From: an uncultured Christensenella sp.
GTDB taxonomy: Bacteria; Bacillota; Clostridia; Christensenellales; Borkfalkiaceae
Assembly: GCA_910585785.1 (NCBI GenBank)
Contig: CAJUEV010000008.1
Coordinates: 20,261 to 84,260, forward strand
DNA length: 64,000 bases
Direction: 5' to 3'
A model generated the notes under the pieces. The model made no database searches. It worked only from the letters and a program-made list of their open reading frames with translations, and was not told the DNA's origin. Of the stretch, positions 30,776 to 40,139 are shown one piece after another; position 1 is the stretch's first letter, and each line of letters begins with the position of its first letter. The position numbers were made by a program, and so were the translations under genes.

Positions 30776-31246
30776 TTAACGTTCAAATCTAAAATATTTG
30801 AAACCGTATTCTTCTCTAATAAACTTAAATCCGACTCGTTCAAGCACGTGTTGACTACGAGTATTTTTTATAATCGTATCAGCATTTACAGCAACCATAT
30901 TCAACACTTCAAAGGCATATTGTATTGCCAACTGCTCTGCACGTGTGCCATATCCTTTACCTTTCACACTATCATTTTGCAAATGTATGCTCAATGTACA
31001 TTCCCGACTTGTTCGATTTATGTCTTTTAATTGCAACTCTCCAATCGGTTTCCCATTTTTCATTATTGCAAACAGAATGCGAGATGGATTTTGTTTTGTT
31101 TCAAAATATTTATTTACGGCGTTTTCCTCATATTCGTATGCTGTAAACAAACGCATATCCATATAAATCGAAGGGTCATTTTCCCAATCTCTGTATAACT
31201 GATGACAAAGTTCTCTTGTCATTATACGAAGAGAAATTTCGTCCAT
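30776..31246 (-). CDS. GNAT acetyltransferase (RimJ/RimL type)
   Basis: A 156-residue GNAT. It shows IGELQLKDINRTSRECTLSI (strands 2-4), the acetyl-CoA loop NDSVKGKGYGTRAEQLAI (Q/R-x-x-G-x-G/A) and the terminal NTRSQHVLERVGFKFIREE. This is the form that acetylates N-termini, aminoglycosides or small amines. Base composition is clearly more AT-rich than its neighbours and the gene stands between two featureless AT-rich gaps, suggesting acquisition. No strong Shine-Dalgarno is visible before the ATG at 31246 beyond a weak AGAGG. Substrate unknown. Confidence 0.88.
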   Translation of the reverse strand: MDEISLRIMTRELCHQLYRDWENDPSIYMDMRLFTAYEYEENAVNKYFETKQNPSRILFAIMKNGKPIGELQLKDINRTSRECTLSIHLQNDSVKGKGYGTRAEQLAIQYAFEVLNMVAVNADTIIKNTRSQHVLERVGFKFIREEYGFKYFRFER

Positions 31247-31350
31247 ACATACCTCTAAATTACTGTTTATCGTACAATCATTATATCACGAAAAATGAAA
31301 GAGCGCAACCGATTGAATTTTGCGGGAAATATAAAACATATCTATATCTT

Positions 31351-31372
31351 ACTAGGCTACGAGTAGCCTAGT
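31351..31372. repeat. 22-bp perfect palindrome
   Basis: ACTAGGCTAC, two bases, then GTAGCCTAGT. There is no T-run on either strand (flanks TATCTT and TCGTCC), so it is not an ordinary terminator. It lies between the GNAT promoter and the end of the nifU gene. It could be an operator, a recombination site or a relic insertion target. Confidence 0.6.
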
Positions 31373-31394
31373 TCGTCCACGAAAAAGAGTACAG

Positions 31395-31420
31395 AAAAGG
31401 CACAGCCTAACGCTATGCCT
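31395..31420 (-). terminator. Terminator of the nifS-nifU unit
   Basis: On the minus strand AGGCATAGC pairs with GCTGTGCCT (one wobble) around a short loop, then TTTT. It is 70 bp past the nifU stop. Confidence 0.7.
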
Positions 31421-31492
31421 AAATCTTTTATTTGCGTTTTATTTCCCTATGGGAACTGCGATAAACCGCCGTTTTTTTATTTTATTAAAAAC

Positions 31493-31933
31493 TCAGTCTT
31501 CTTCAAAATGCTCGTGTTCGTCGCCGTGCGGCTCGGGAAACTGCGCCTTGTCGTAAGCGATACCGTTTTTATCGTAATAATCCTTAATAGCCGAACGTAT
31601 TGCCTCCTCCGCAAGCACCGAACAGTGCATTTTGTGCGCGGGAAGCCCGTCAAGCGCCTCGGCAACGGCTTTATTGGTAAGTTCAAGCGCCTGCGACAAA
31701 GGCTTGCCCTTTATGAGTTCGGTAGCCATTGAAGAAGAAGCGATGGCGCTGCCGCATCCGAAAGTTTTAAACTTTACGTCCGCTATTATGCCGTTTTCTA
31801 TTTTAAGATATATTTTCATTATGTCGCCGCATCTGGCGTTGCCCACTTCGCCCACACCGTCCGCGTCCTCTATTATGCCCACGTTGCGTGGATTGTTGAA
31901 ATGGTCCATAACCTTTTCGCTGTAAAGTGCCAT
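31493..31933 (-). CDS. nifU: Iron-sulfur scaffold protein NifU/IscU-like
   Basis: A 146-residue U-type scaffold. It has the three cluster cysteines: VGNARCGDIMKIYLKI, TFGCGSAIASSSMATEL and KMHCSVLAEEAIRSAI. It builds Fe-S clusters from sulfide delivered by the NifS desulfurase encoded directly upstream. Only the N-terminal U domain is present; the C-terminal tail is short, with an acidic His-rich end (EPHGDEHEHFEED). AAGGAG precedes the ATG. The Rrf2-type regulator upstream probably senses cluster status. Confidence 0.95.
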   Translation of the reverse strand: MALYSEKVMDHFNNPRNVGIIEDADGVGEVGNARCGDIMKIYLKIENGIIADVKFKTFGCGSAIASSSMATELIKGKPLSQALELTNKAVAEALDGLPAHKMHCSVLAEEAIRSAIKDYYDKNGIAYDKAQFPEPHGDEHEHFEED

Positions 31934-31957
31934 ATATTTACTCCTTATTGTAAATTC

Positions 31958-33154
31958 TTAAATAAAATGTCTTATTTTTCCGCTTGTTAAATCGTCCCAG
32001 AAAGACGATACTTTTCTTACTTTATCAACCGCGTCGGGCACGGTTTTAATTATATAGTCAATTTCTTCTTCCGTGTTTTCGGGCGAAAGGGTAAGCCTTA
32101 ACGAACCGTGCGCAATTTCGTGCGGAAGCCCCAGCGCCAGCAAAACGTGCGAGGGCTCTAACGAAGCGGTTGTGCAAGCCGAACCGCTTGAAGCGCATAT
32201 ACCGGCGGCGTCAAGGTGCAAAAGCAAACTTTCACCCTCCGTCCCCTCAAAGCAGATATTTACGTTATTGGGCAATCTGCGCGCCCTGTCGCCGTTAAGT
32301 TTAGAGTGCGGTATTTTCAAAAGCCCGTCTATAAGCCTTTCGCGCAAGGCAAGCAACTTGCTTGAATTTTTTTGCATATTTTCGCAAGCGTTTTCCAAAG
32401 CCGCAGCCATTGCAACGGCGCCCGCTATATTTTCGGTGCCGGCGCGTTTGCCGCGCTCCTGCGCGCCGCCTTCCACCAACACGGCAAGTGGCACTCCGCG
32501 CCTGCAATACAGCGCGCCCACGCCCTTTGGTCCGTGAAATTTATGCGCAGAAAGCGAAAGCATATCGATATTTTCCGCCTTTACGTCGACGGGAACGTGC
32601 CCCACCGCCTGAACCGCGTCCGTATGGAAAACCACCCCTCTTTCTCTGCACGCAGCGCCTATTTCCTTTACGGGCTGAATTGTGCCCACCTCGTTATTGG
32701 CGTACATAACCGTAACCAAAGCGGTGTCGGGACGGATTGCCGCGGCAACTTCCTCCGCGGTTACTATCCCGTTTTCGTGTACGTCAAGATAAGTTACCTC
32801 AAACCCCTCTTTTTCAAGTTTTTTCAAGGTGTGTAACACCGCGTGGTGCTCGAAAGCGGTTGTCACTATGTGCTTTTTGCCCTTTTTTGCGCCGTTTATC
32901 GCCGCGGAACGAATAGCCTGATTGTCCGATTCGCTTCCGCCGGAAGTAAAATAAATTTCCTTCGCGTCGCAGTTTAGGCATTTCGCTATGATTGCGCGCG
33001 CATTATCAAGCGCTTCTTTGGCGGCTTGTCCCACGGAGTGCAGCGACGAAGGATTGCCGTAAACCTGTTTCAGATATGGCATCATTGCGGCAACGGCAAC
33101 TTCGCTCATCGCGGTAGTGGCGGCGTTGTCCGCGTAAATTATTTTATTTTTCAA
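31958..33154 (-). CDS. nifS: Cysteine desulfurase NifS/IscS-like
   Basis: A 398-residue PLP enzyme. N-terminal IYADNAATTAMSEVAVAAM, PLP lysine in LSAHKFHGPKGVGAL and the mobile-loop cysteine in GICASSGSACTTASLEPSHVL. The extended loop (SSGSACTT) marks a group I desulfurase that works with a U-type scaffold. Start appears to be TTG at 33154 with AGGA upstream. It transfers sulfur from cysteine to the NifU scaffold 24 bp downstream. The order Rrf2 - TPR-like - nifS - nifU suggests one functional module. Confidence 0.96.
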   Translation of the reverse strand: MKNKIIYADNAATTAMSEVAVAAMMPYLKQVYGNPSSLHSVGQAAKEALDNARAIIAKCLNCDAKEIYFTSGGSESDNQAIRSAAINGAKKGKKHIVTTAFEHHAVLHTLKKLEKEGFEVTYLDVHENGIVTAEEVAAAIRPDTALVTVMYANNEVGTIQPVKEIGAACRERGVVFHTDAVQAVGHVPVDVKAENIDMLSLSAHKFHGPKGVGALYCRRGVPLAVLVEGGAQERGKRAGTENIAGAVAMAAALENACENMQKNSSKLLALRERLIDGLLKIPHSKLNGDRARRLPNNVNICFEGTEGESLLLHLDAAGICASSGSACTTASLEPSHVLLALGLPHEIAHGSLRLTLSPENTEEEIDYIIKTVPDAVDKVRKVSSFWDDLTSGKIRHFI

Positions 33155-33259
33155 GATTTTATTTCCTATTCGATTAGTATGATTTGATTATAAAAAATAA
33201 TTCCTACTTTGTCAATAGGAATTAAGCCGTATTATAAATAAATTTAAATCGCAAAGGCG

Positions 33260-33811
33260 TTAATCTTCGCCGCCGCAAGCGCCGCCGCTTTCGTTTTTAA
33301 GTCTTCTGTATACCAACGAAAGTTCGGTTGCATAACCTTTTCCCCCGCCCTGCATACGGTACGCGCAGTCCGCGCATTTTTTTGCGGAAGCGTAATCCCC
33401 CAAATCGCAGAACGCCGCCGCAAGAGAGGTATAAAAGGGCACGGAAGCGGCTTTTCCGCCCAGAAGTTTCAAATATTTTTTGCCCGCTTCAACAGCCTCG
33501 CGCGGGCTGCCCGTCTGCCTTAACACGCTTGTAAGCATAGGCAGCGCTGCGCCGACAAATCCACGGTCGTATGCAAACTTTTCCAGCCCGTAAACACACG
33601 CGTTTTTTGCGGGAAGCACCTGCCCCGCGTCCTTTACCGACTTTATATACTCGATAAGTTTTTCGGAAGAAAGCGACGTGTAATCGGTTGCGGAAAAATA
33701 ATTTTGCGCAAGTTTATCCGCAAGAGTTTTTTCCACCGACATAAAGGTTTCGTCATAAAACTGCCCCTTATGGAAGTAGTAATTTTCTCCTTCGTACTCA
33801 AACTTATCCAT
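33260..33811 (-). CDS. TPR-like hypothetical protein in the Fe-S cluster
   Basis: A 183-residue protein of unknown family. After a short beta-containing start (FEYEGENYYFHKGQFYDETF) it is helical, with TPR-like spacing (REAVEAGKKYLKLLGG, AAFCDLGDYASAKKCADCAYR). The C-terminus is Gly/Cys-bearing (GGACGGED), and several cysteines cluster in the second half, possibly metal or cluster related. It lies between the Rrf2 regulator and nifS, all in one direction, with AAAGGG before the ATG. A role as accessory in cluster assembly is inference from position. Confidence 0.7.
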   Translation of the reverse strand: MDKFEYEGENYYFHKGQFYDETFMSVEKTLADKLAQNYFSATDYTSLSSEKLIEYIKSVKDAGQVLPAKNACVYGLEKFAYDRGFVGAALPMLTSVLRQTGSPREAVEAGKKYLKLLGGKAASVPFYTSLAAAFCDLGDYASAKKCADCAYRMQGGGKGYATELSLVYRRLKNESGGACGGED

Positions 33812-33834
33812 AGTTAAACCCTTTTTCGGCGCGG

Positions 33835-34236
33835 CTATTTGACAAGGTCTTTAAGCGTTTTCGAATTTAAAAAGCCCATTATAACTTCGTCAAGTTCTTT
33901 AAAGAGCGGCAACGTCATACAACGTCCCGCGTTTTCGCACGGGGCGGCGCCGCTTTCAAGACAGGAAACGGGCGCAAGCGAACCCTCGCCGGAAAGCAAA
34001 ATTTCCGCCACGGTATAGTCCTGCGCGCCGCGCGCAAGTTTATAGCCGCCGCTTTTGCCGCGGGCGCTTAAAACCAGCCCCGCCGCCGAAAGCTGCTTTG
34101 CCGAACTTTCAAGATATTTCAAAGACTCGTGCTGGCGCTCGGCAATATCCGCAAGCGAAATAAAACCTTCGCCCTCGTGCCTTGCCAAATCTATCATAAC
34201 TTTAAGGGCGTTTCTGCCCTTGGTTGTAATCATCAT
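33835..34236 (-). CDS. Rrf2/IscR-family Fe-S regulator
   Basis: A 133-residue winged-helix regulator. It has TTKGRNALKVMIDLARHEG, the recognition region FISLADIAERQHESLKYLES and RGKSGGYKLARGA. Three cysteines (VSCLESGAAPCENAGRC, spacing x7 and x5) match the IscR [2Fe-2S] ligands, so it should sense cluster supply. Being first in the module ahead of nifS and nifU, it very likely represses that unit and itself. Two in-frame ATGs stand together at 34236; the first is given. Confidence 0.93.
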   Translation of the reverse strand: MMITTKGRNALKVMIDLARHEGEGFISLADIAERQHESLKYLESSAKQLSAAGLVLSARGKSGGYKLARGAQDYTVAEILLSGEGSLAPVSCLESGAAPCENAGRCMTLPLFKELDEVIMGFLNSKTLKDLVK

Positions 34237-34313
34237 AACTTAAACCTTTAAACTTCCTTCTTTTACCGCAAAAAAGCGTTAAACGCGACATATCCGCAGG
34301 GCAACCGCTATTT

Positions 34314-35228
34314 TCAGCCGCCGTACTCTATCATTTTTTCAATACATTTCACCGCTTTTAGGCGCGTTTCCTCGTCAAGAGTAATCTCCTCGCCGCCCGC
34401 GCCGGTAAGGCAATTATATACGTCGGGCAGGGTTGTAATTTTCATATTATGGCAGACAAGGTCCTTTGAAAGCGGATAAAACTTTTTATCCGGGCATTTA
34501 TACTGCAAGTGCTCGGCAATGGCGTTTTCGGTGCCTATTATAAACTCGCCCGCGGAAGATTTTTCCGCAAAGTCCATAATACCCGAGGTCGAACCGACGT
34601 AATCGGCGTATTCCACCACTTCGGGACGGCATTCGGGATGCGCCAAAAACAGCGCTTGCGGGTGCGCCGCCTTAGCCGCAATTATATCAGCCTTTTCCAT
34701 TCTTGCGTGGGTGGGACATCCGCCCGACAGAAGTTTAAACTTTTTTTCGGGCACTTGCGAACGCACGTACGAACCTAAATTTATATCCGGTATAAATAAA
34801 ATATTTTGTTGGGGAATCGCCCGACAGATTTTTACCGCGCTGGACGACGTAACGCAAACGTCCGCAACCGTTTTAAGTTTTGCCGTGGTGTTTATATACG
34901 CGACGACGGCGTAATCGGGGTAAGATTTTTTAACTTCCGCAATAATTTCTCTGTCCATCTGTTCCGCCATAGGGCAACCCGCGTCCGGATGAGAAAGTAT
35001 AACTTTTTTTTGCGGGGAAAGCATTTTTACCGTTTCCGCCATAAAGCGCACGCCGCACATAAGCACCGTGCTTTGGGGCGCCGTTTTGGCTTTTAGCGAA
35101 AGCGCGTAACTGTCGCCCGTAAAATCGGCTATTTCGCAAATTTCTTCCGACATATAACTGTGGGCGAGTATGCACACGTCTTTTTCTTTTTTTAGTTTTA
35201 AAATTTTATCTTGTAAATCTTTAATCAT
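34314..35228 (-). CDS. nadA: Quinolinate synthase A
   Basis: A 304-residue NadA, which condenses iminoaspartate and dihydroxyacetone phosphate to quinolinate using a [4Fe-4S] cluster. Three-fold repeat motifs: AHSYMSEEICEIADFTGDSYAL, then LMCGVRFMAETVKML and SSSAVKICRAI. Cluster cysteines are in MCGV, GGCPTH and VCHNM. nadB and nadC, normally adjacent, are not in the window. Placement just upstream of the Rrf2-nifS-nifU module fits its need for an Fe-S cluster. No strong Shine-Dalgarno is seen. Confidence 0.94.
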   Translation of the reverse strand: MIKDLQDKILKLKKEKDVCILAHSYMSEEICEIADFTGDSYALSLKAKTAPQSTVLMCGVRFMAETVKMLSPQKKVILSHPDAGCPMAEQMDREIIAEVKKSYPDYAVVAYINTTAKLKTVADVCVTSSSAVKICRAIPQQNILFIPDINLGSYVRSQVPEKKFKLLSGGCPTHARMEKADIIAAKAAHPQALFLAHPECRPEVVEYADYVGSTSGIMDFAEKSSAGEFIIGTENAIAEHLQYKCPDKKFYPLSKDLVCHNMKITTLPDVYNCLTGAGGEEITLDEETRLKAVKCIEKMIEYGG

Positions 35229-35362
35229 AGTAATAACCCGTAATTTCGATATAAATTATACTATAATCGCGCCGCGCGGTCAATAATATTCCGCACAAAA
35301 ATATCGCGCGCCGCGCAGGCAAAAAATTCCGCCTCCTGCAAAACGGAAGCGGAATTTAATTT

Positions 35363-37468
35363 TTATTTATTTTTGGGTTTTGAAGAAGATTTTGCCGCCG
35401 TTTTGGCAGTCGTTTTAGCTGTCGTCTTCGCCGAAGTTTTTGCAGTCGGCTTCACCGCGGGTTTTGCGGATTTGCCTTCCTGCATAGGCGGAACTTGCGG
35501 TATATGCGACAAGTCGTTTTTTGCCGCTTTATGCTCGCGCGAGATACGTGAACGCACGCTTTTTTCCTCTTTCTTTTCTTCCTCCGTCGCCTCTATATAC
35601 GGCACCTCGAAAATAGCCGACTCAAAGGGGCGCAAATCGAAAGTTAGTTTATAAGGTCTGCCGTCGCACAACTCCTCTTTTGCGGTAATTTCAAGCGGAC
35701 TGCCGTCGGGATAAGTTGAAAAAATGCGCTTATACACCCCTTTTACGGGCGCGCCCACGCCCATTTCGTTTCTGTACACGGGCGCAAAATTGCAAACGAA
35801 AATCAACGCGTTGTTATAATTCCACGGGTTGCGCCTTATAAAGGTGAAGATATTGCGGTTATAGTCGCCGCTGTTAATCCACTCGAAGGTTTTGGTGCCG
35901 CCGCAATCGTTGAAAAGTACGGGGCGCTCGCGGTAAATATGAAGCAGCGTGCGCCAGCATTCGAGCACGTCGCGGTGCCCGGCGTCGTCGCAAAGGTGCC
36001 AGTCTAAACTTGTTTTAAAGTTCCACTCCCGCTCCTGCGCAAAATCCTGCCCCATAAACAGCAGTTTTTTGCCGGGGTGCCCAATCATCATAGTGTAGCA
36101 CGTCTTTAAACTGCCGAATTTGTCCATTTTGTTGCCGGGGAATTTGTTTATCATACTTCCCTTGCCGTACACAACCTCGTCGTGGGACAAAACAAGCATA
36201 TAATTTTCGTCGAAAATATATTCAAGCGTATGCGTCATCAGTCCGTGATGATAGGGACGGAAAATAGGGTCGGTATTATAATATTTTATGCTGTCGTTCA
36301 TCCAGCCCATATTCCATTTTAAGCCGAAACCGAAGCCGCCGTCTTTTGCGGGCTTGGTTATTCCCGCTATAATCGAACTGTCTTCCGCTATCAAAAACGC
36401 GTCCGTACGCTGACGGAGAACGCTGTTTAAATGGCGGAAAAACTCAAAACTTTCTAAATTTTCGTTTCCGCCGTACATATTTGGACGGTACTCGCCCCTG
36501 CCGAAACTGTTGTAAAGCATAGCCGCGACGGCGTCTACGCGAAGCGCGTCAACGTGGTATTTTTCAACCCAGAAAAACGCGGAAGCAATCAAAAAATTTG
36601 AAACTTCCTTTTTGCCCAGGTCAAACGCCTTTGTGCCCCATTCGGGATATTCCGCACGCAAAGGGTCGCCGTATTCGTAAAGGGGCGTTCCGTCAAAGTT
36701 GGCAAGTCCCCAGTCGTCCTTGGGAAAATGCGCGGGCACCCAGTCCAAAATTACGCCTATGCCGTGCCTGTGCATATAGTCGACAAAATACATAAAATCC
36801 TGCGGAGAGCCGTAGCGCGCCGTGGGGGCGAAATAGCCCGTAACCTGATAGCCCCACGAAGGGTCGAAGGGATACTCGCAAATGCCCATAAGTTCAATAT
36901 GGGTATAGCCCATCCACTGCACGTATTCGCAAAGTTCGTGCGCAAGACGGCGATAATCCAGATATTGGTCCTCGTCCTGCTTCCACGTATCCTTTTTCCA
37001 GCTGCCCAAATGCACTTCGTAAACGCTCATCGGCTTTTCAAGAAAGTTTGCGTCCTTGTTTGCCTTTTTCCACTCGCCGTCTTCCCACTTGTAATCTTCA
37101 AGATTAGTCACAACGGAAGCGTTGCCGGGGCGAAGTTCGGTGCGGTATGCGTAAGGGTCGGTTTTTTGCACTTCCGAGCCGTCCTCGCGGACTACCAGAT
37201 ATTTGTACTTTACGCCTTCGCACATTCCCGGTACAAATAACTCCCAAATGCAGTCGTCAACTTTTTCCATAACGTCCCGCCAGGGAGTCCAGCCGTTGCC
37301 GTCCGAAATTACGCATATTGCGCGCGCGTTAGGCGCCCAAACCACAAAGTGCACGCCGCGCACCCCGTTTATCTCGCGTATATGCGCGCCCATTTTGTTA
37401 TAAAGTTCGTAATGCGTTCCGTGGTGGAACAGATACCTGTCCAACTCGCCGAAAAATCTGTTTTCCAT
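35363..37468 (-). CDS. glgB: 1,4-alpha-glucan branching enzyme with Lys/Ala/Thr tail
   Basis: A 701-residue GH13 enzyme with an N-terminal CBM48 module (GVHFVVWAPNARAICVI) and the catalytic barrel. Key regions: GVILDWVPAHFP, LRVDAVAAMLY (nucleophile Asp), FLIAEDSS (acid Glu) and LSHDEVVYGKGS (His-Asp). GlgB makes alpha-1,6 branches in glycogen. The C-terminal beta domain is followed by about 70 charged residues ending in an AKTT/AKTAAK-type tail. A start five codons upstream (37483) lacks a ribosome site; GGGGG precedes the ATG at 37468. No glgA, glgC or glgP is adjacent; a GH13 glucosidase lies two genes upstream. Confidence 0.95.
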   Translation of the reverse strand: MENRFFGELDRYLFHHGTHYELYNKMGAHIREINGVRGVHFVVWAPNARAICVISDGNGWTPWRDVMEKVDDCIWELFVPGMCEGVKYKYLVVREDGSEVQKTDPYAYRTELRPGNASVVTNLEDYKWEDGEWKKANKDANFLEKPMSVYEVHLGSWKKDTWKQDEDQYLDYRRLAHELCEYVQWMGYTHIELMGICEYPFDPSWGYQVTGYFAPTARYGSPQDFMYFVDYMHRHGIGVILDWVPAHFPKDDWGLANFDGTPLYEYGDPLRAEYPEWGTKAFDLGKKEVSNFLIASAFFWVEKYHVDALRVDAVAAMLYNSFGRGEYRPNMYGGNENLESFEFFRHLNSVLRQRTDAFLIAEDSSIIAGITKPAKDGGFGFGLKWNMGWMNDSIKYYNTDPIFRPYHHGLMTHTLEYIFDENYMLVLSHDEVVYGKGSMINKFPGNKMDKFGSLKTCYTMMIGHPGKKLLFMGQDFAQEREWNFKTSLDWHLCDDAGHRDVLECWRTLLHIYRERPVLFNDCGGTKTFEWINSGDYNRNIFTFIRRNPWNYNNALIFVCNFAPVYRNEMGVGAPVKGVYKRIFSTYPDGSPLEITAKEELCDGRPYKLTFDLRPFESAIFEVPYIEATEEEKKEEKSVRSRISREHKAAKNDLSHIPQVPPMQEGKSAKPAVKPTAKTSAKTTAKTTAKTAAKSSSKPKNK

Positions 37469-37503
37469 TTTTGCCCCCGTCATATATTTAAATTAAGCGT
37501 TTT

Positions 37504-38052
37504 TCAACGCTTTAAATTAACTGCCGTAACTTTGCTGAATCCGTTATAACCGCCCACCGAAAAGTCGCTTGTTTCGTCCGCGGCGCGCAAATCGAACGCA
37601 ATGTCCGCCGCATCCAAATCTTCCTTGTCTTCCGAAGCGACTATTATAACGCAGCGCAAGTCTTCCTCCGTTTCGCCGAAAAAATCCCCCGCAACGTAAT
37701 ATTTACGCTTTTGCATACCCGAAATAGGCATAGCCGCAATATGCTCGCCTATAAGCCTTAACATAGAGCGCCTGTCAAGTCGGCATAAAGCAAAATCTTC
37801 ATAGCAGGATATGTTTTTTATAAGGCGGTTTGCCGTCTTTGCGTCGTCGCAAACTTTATAAAAATCTTTCGTCGCCTCAATTGTCGGCGCGTATGCGCTT
37901 GCGCCGAAGGCATAAATACCGGAGTTTCCGCCATCCAAAGATATGCGGTAAAATATCGCCCTGTCCGTTTCGGGCATCAAATTCATTCCAAAAGATTCGC
38001 GGATAATTTCGTCAATCAGTTCGTAATTTATTTTTACTATCGCCGCTTTCAT
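37504..38052 (-). CDS. Hypothetical protein between two GH13 genes
   Basis: A 182-residue alpha/beta protein I do not recognise. It begins AAIVKINYELIDEIIRESF and has the middle segment GIYAFGASAYAPTIEATKDF. No signal peptide or membrane helix. The ribosome site GGGGG and the bases up to the ATG belong to the interspersed repeat at 38050-38093. It sits 41 bp downstream of the GH13 glucosidase and 35 bp upstream of glgB, all in one direction, so it may be part of a glucan operon. Confidence 0.75.
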   Translation of the reverse strand: MKAAIVKINYELIDEIIRESFGMNLMPETDRAIFYRISLDGGNSGIYAFGASAYAPTIEATKDFYKVCDDAKTANRLIKNISCYEDFALCRLDRRSMLRLIGEHIAAMPISGMQKRKYYVAGDFFGETEEDLRCVIIVASEDKEDLDAADIAFDLRAADETSDFSVGGYNGFSKVTAVNLKR

Positions 38053-38093
38053 AAATTACCCCCGTAATATGCGCCGTTTAAAAGCGTTTTAAA
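38050..38093 (-). repeat. Interspersed repeat, copy 3, forming a gene leader
   Basis: Minus strand: AACGCTTTTAAACGGCG, then CATATTACGGGGGTAATT leading straight into the ATG at 38052. It fills the whole gap between two coding sequences and provides the ribosome site. Confidence 0.72.
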
Positions 38094-40139
38094 TTAAAAT
38101 TCGTCCTTGAAGTTATAGTAATACACGCAAGCGGATTGTTCCGGCAAAGTTACAAACAGCCTGCCGAACCTTACGTTGCCTTCTTCCTCGTCGCAGTTGA
38201 AGCCGCCTCCGCCGCAAAAAAATTTCCTTTGCATAACCGCGCCGTCGCGGGGAACGCCCAACTCCCATACGGGCACGCTGAGCGAGATGGCGTTATCCGA
38301 ACAGTTTACTACAACGGCGCAACAGCAGTCTTCGTCAAACCTTCCGTACGCGATAAATCCGTTGCCCGCGTCAAGTTTTTTTATGCTGCCACTTTTAAGG
38401 CAGGAAATGCGCTTTCTCAATTCGATAGCCGCGCGGTGAAACTCAATAAGGTTAAAATCTTCGTTTCCCCACGGATAGGTGCGGCGGTTGTCGGGGTCGG
38501 TCCAGCCGACTTGCCCCGCCTCGTCGCCGTAATATATTCCGGGCGAACCCGGCCACGTCATCTGAATAAGCACGCCAAGTTCAAGCGTGCGCTTGTCTAC
38601 GTTATATCCCGCGGCGTGCGGTCCCTTCGTCTTCAAAGTGCCCGCGGTACGGTTTGTTCTTGTAAGAAATCTCGAATGGTCGTGGTTTGAAAGCTGGTTA
38701 AGCGCGGAGTCAAGCGCGGGGCGGGTAAACTTGCTCATATTTTTGAACATACTTTCAAAAAACTGCTTTCCGTCGCACAGTCTGCCCGCGTCAAAACTTT
38801 CGCTGTGCTTTTCCATACCCGTCAAAAACCACGTTACGGGCTCCATAAAGGCGTCGTAGTTCATTACCGAATCCCACTCGCCGCCCAAAATCCAGCTTTC
38901 GGGCGAGCCGTAATGCTCGGCAAATATCAGCGCTTCGGGATTGCTTTGCCTGACCCTGTCGTGAAATTTGCGCCAGAATTTATGGTTGTATTTTTCGCCG
39001 TGTCCCAAGTCCGCGGCGACGTCAAGCCTCCATCCGTCCACGTTGAACGGCGCGGAAACCCACTTTCCGCCCGTAGAGAGTATGTACTCCTCCAAATCGG
39101 GACTTTGTTCGTAGTTTAGTTTGGGCAAAGTCTGATAGCCCCACCACCCCTCGTAATCGCTTTTTGCTTCGGCGGGCTTTTTAAACTTGAAATAGCTTCT
39201 GTAAGGGCTTTTAGCCGACTGATAAGCGCCGTCCTCGTACCCGTCTTTGTTGAGATAAATCCCCTCTCTGTCCATCCATTTGTTAAACGAGCCGCAATGG
39301 TTGAAAACTCCGTCTATAATCACGCGCATACCCAACGAATGTATTTCCTTGACAAGGTCGGCGAAATAGGCGTTGCTTTTTTCAAGATTTACGCGTGAAG
39401 TAACGCGTTTTATATATTTGGGAGCATATCCGTTGTGCTTTTCCCAATGCTGCATACGGCGGTCGTCGTCTTCCTCTATAACGGCAAGATGCGGGTCGAT
39501 ATAGTCGTAGTCCTGCGTATCGTACTTGTGGTTGGAAGGCGAAACGAAAAGGGGATTGAAATAAATTGCCTCCACGCCCAAATGTTTTAAGTAACCCAAT
39601 TTTTCACGCACGCCCTGCAAGTCGCCGCCGTAAAAGTTGTTTACGTCAAGCAAGTCGGGATATTTATACCACTCGCGCACGCGGCGGGAATGACCTCCCG
39701 TATAATAATATTCGTTGTCCTCAACGTCGTTAGCCAAATTGCCGTTGCAAAACCTGTCGGGAAAAATCTGATAATACACTATTCCCTTAGCCCAATCGGG
39801 CACTTTTTGGTTGGGAACAAAACCGAAGTCGTATTCGGGCTGGCTGTTTTCCACCCCGCCCAGACGGTTATAGCAAACCGTATCGTCCTCGTCAACCAGT
39901 CTGAAATAATATTTTACGGGTTTTGACGGGCACTTGAAACAAACTTCGTACCAGTCGAAACTTTCTTCCGTTTTGTACTTTTGCATCAAACGGGTTGCGC
40001 CGTTTATTACCGCATAGCACTTTAAAACGTCGTTGCTTAAAGTGCGCATTCTCAATGTTACCGTATCGCCCGCGCACGGTTCGTACGGGGTTTTGAAAGT
40101 CAAAGTTTCGTCGCTGAAAAGAGCCCTTATGTTTATCAT
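38094..40139 (-). CDS. GH13 alpha-glucosidase / neopullulanase-like enzyme
   Basis: A 681-residue cytoplasmic GH13 enzyme. The N-terminal 110 residues form an Ig-like CBM34-type domain. The barrel shows FNPLFVSPSNHKYDTQDYDYIDP, RVIIDGVFNHCGSF, VDGWRLDVAADLGHG (nucleophile Asp), ALIFAEHYG (acid Glu) and QLSNHDHSRF (His-Asp). The CBM34 plus barrel plan is that of subfamily GH13_20 (neopullulanase, cyclomaltodextrinase, maltogenic amylase). No signal peptide, so it degrades imported maltodextrins. AAGGA precedes the ATG. It heads a unit with a hypothetical gene and glgB. Confidence 0.93.
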   Translation of the reverse strand: MINIRALFSDETLTFKTPYEPCAGDTVTLRMRTLSNDVLKCYAVINGATRLMQKYKTEESFDWYEVCFKCPSKPVKYYFRLVDEDDTVCYNRLGGVENSQPEYDFGFVPNQKVPDWAKGIVYYQIFPDRFCNGNLANDVEDNEYYYTGGHSRRVREWYKYPDLLDVNNFYGGDLQGVREKLGYLKHLGVEAIYFNPLFVSPSNHKYDTQDYDYIDPHLAVIEEDDDRRMQHWEKHNGYAPKYIKRVTSRVNLEKSNAYFADLVKEIHSLGMRVIIDGVFNHCGSFNKWMDREGIYLNKDGYEDGAYQSAKSPYRSYFKFKKPAEAKSDYEGWWGYQTLPKLNYEQSPDLEEYILSTGGKWVSAPFNVDGWRLDVAADLGHGEKYNHKFWRKFHDRVRQSNPEALIFAEHYGSPESWILGGEWDSVMNYDAFMEPVTWFLTGMEKHSESFDAGRLCDGKQFFESMFKNMSKFTRPALDSALNQLSNHDHSRFLTRTNRTAGTLKTKGPHAAGYNVDKRTLELGVLIQMTWPGSPGIYYGDEAGQVGWTDPDNRRTYPWGNEDFNLIEFHRAAIELRKRISCLKSGSIKKLDAGNGFIAYGRFDEDCCCAVVVNCSDNAISLSVPVWELGVPRDGAVMQRKFFCGGGGFNCDEEEGNVRFGRLFVTLPEQSACVYYYNFKDEF

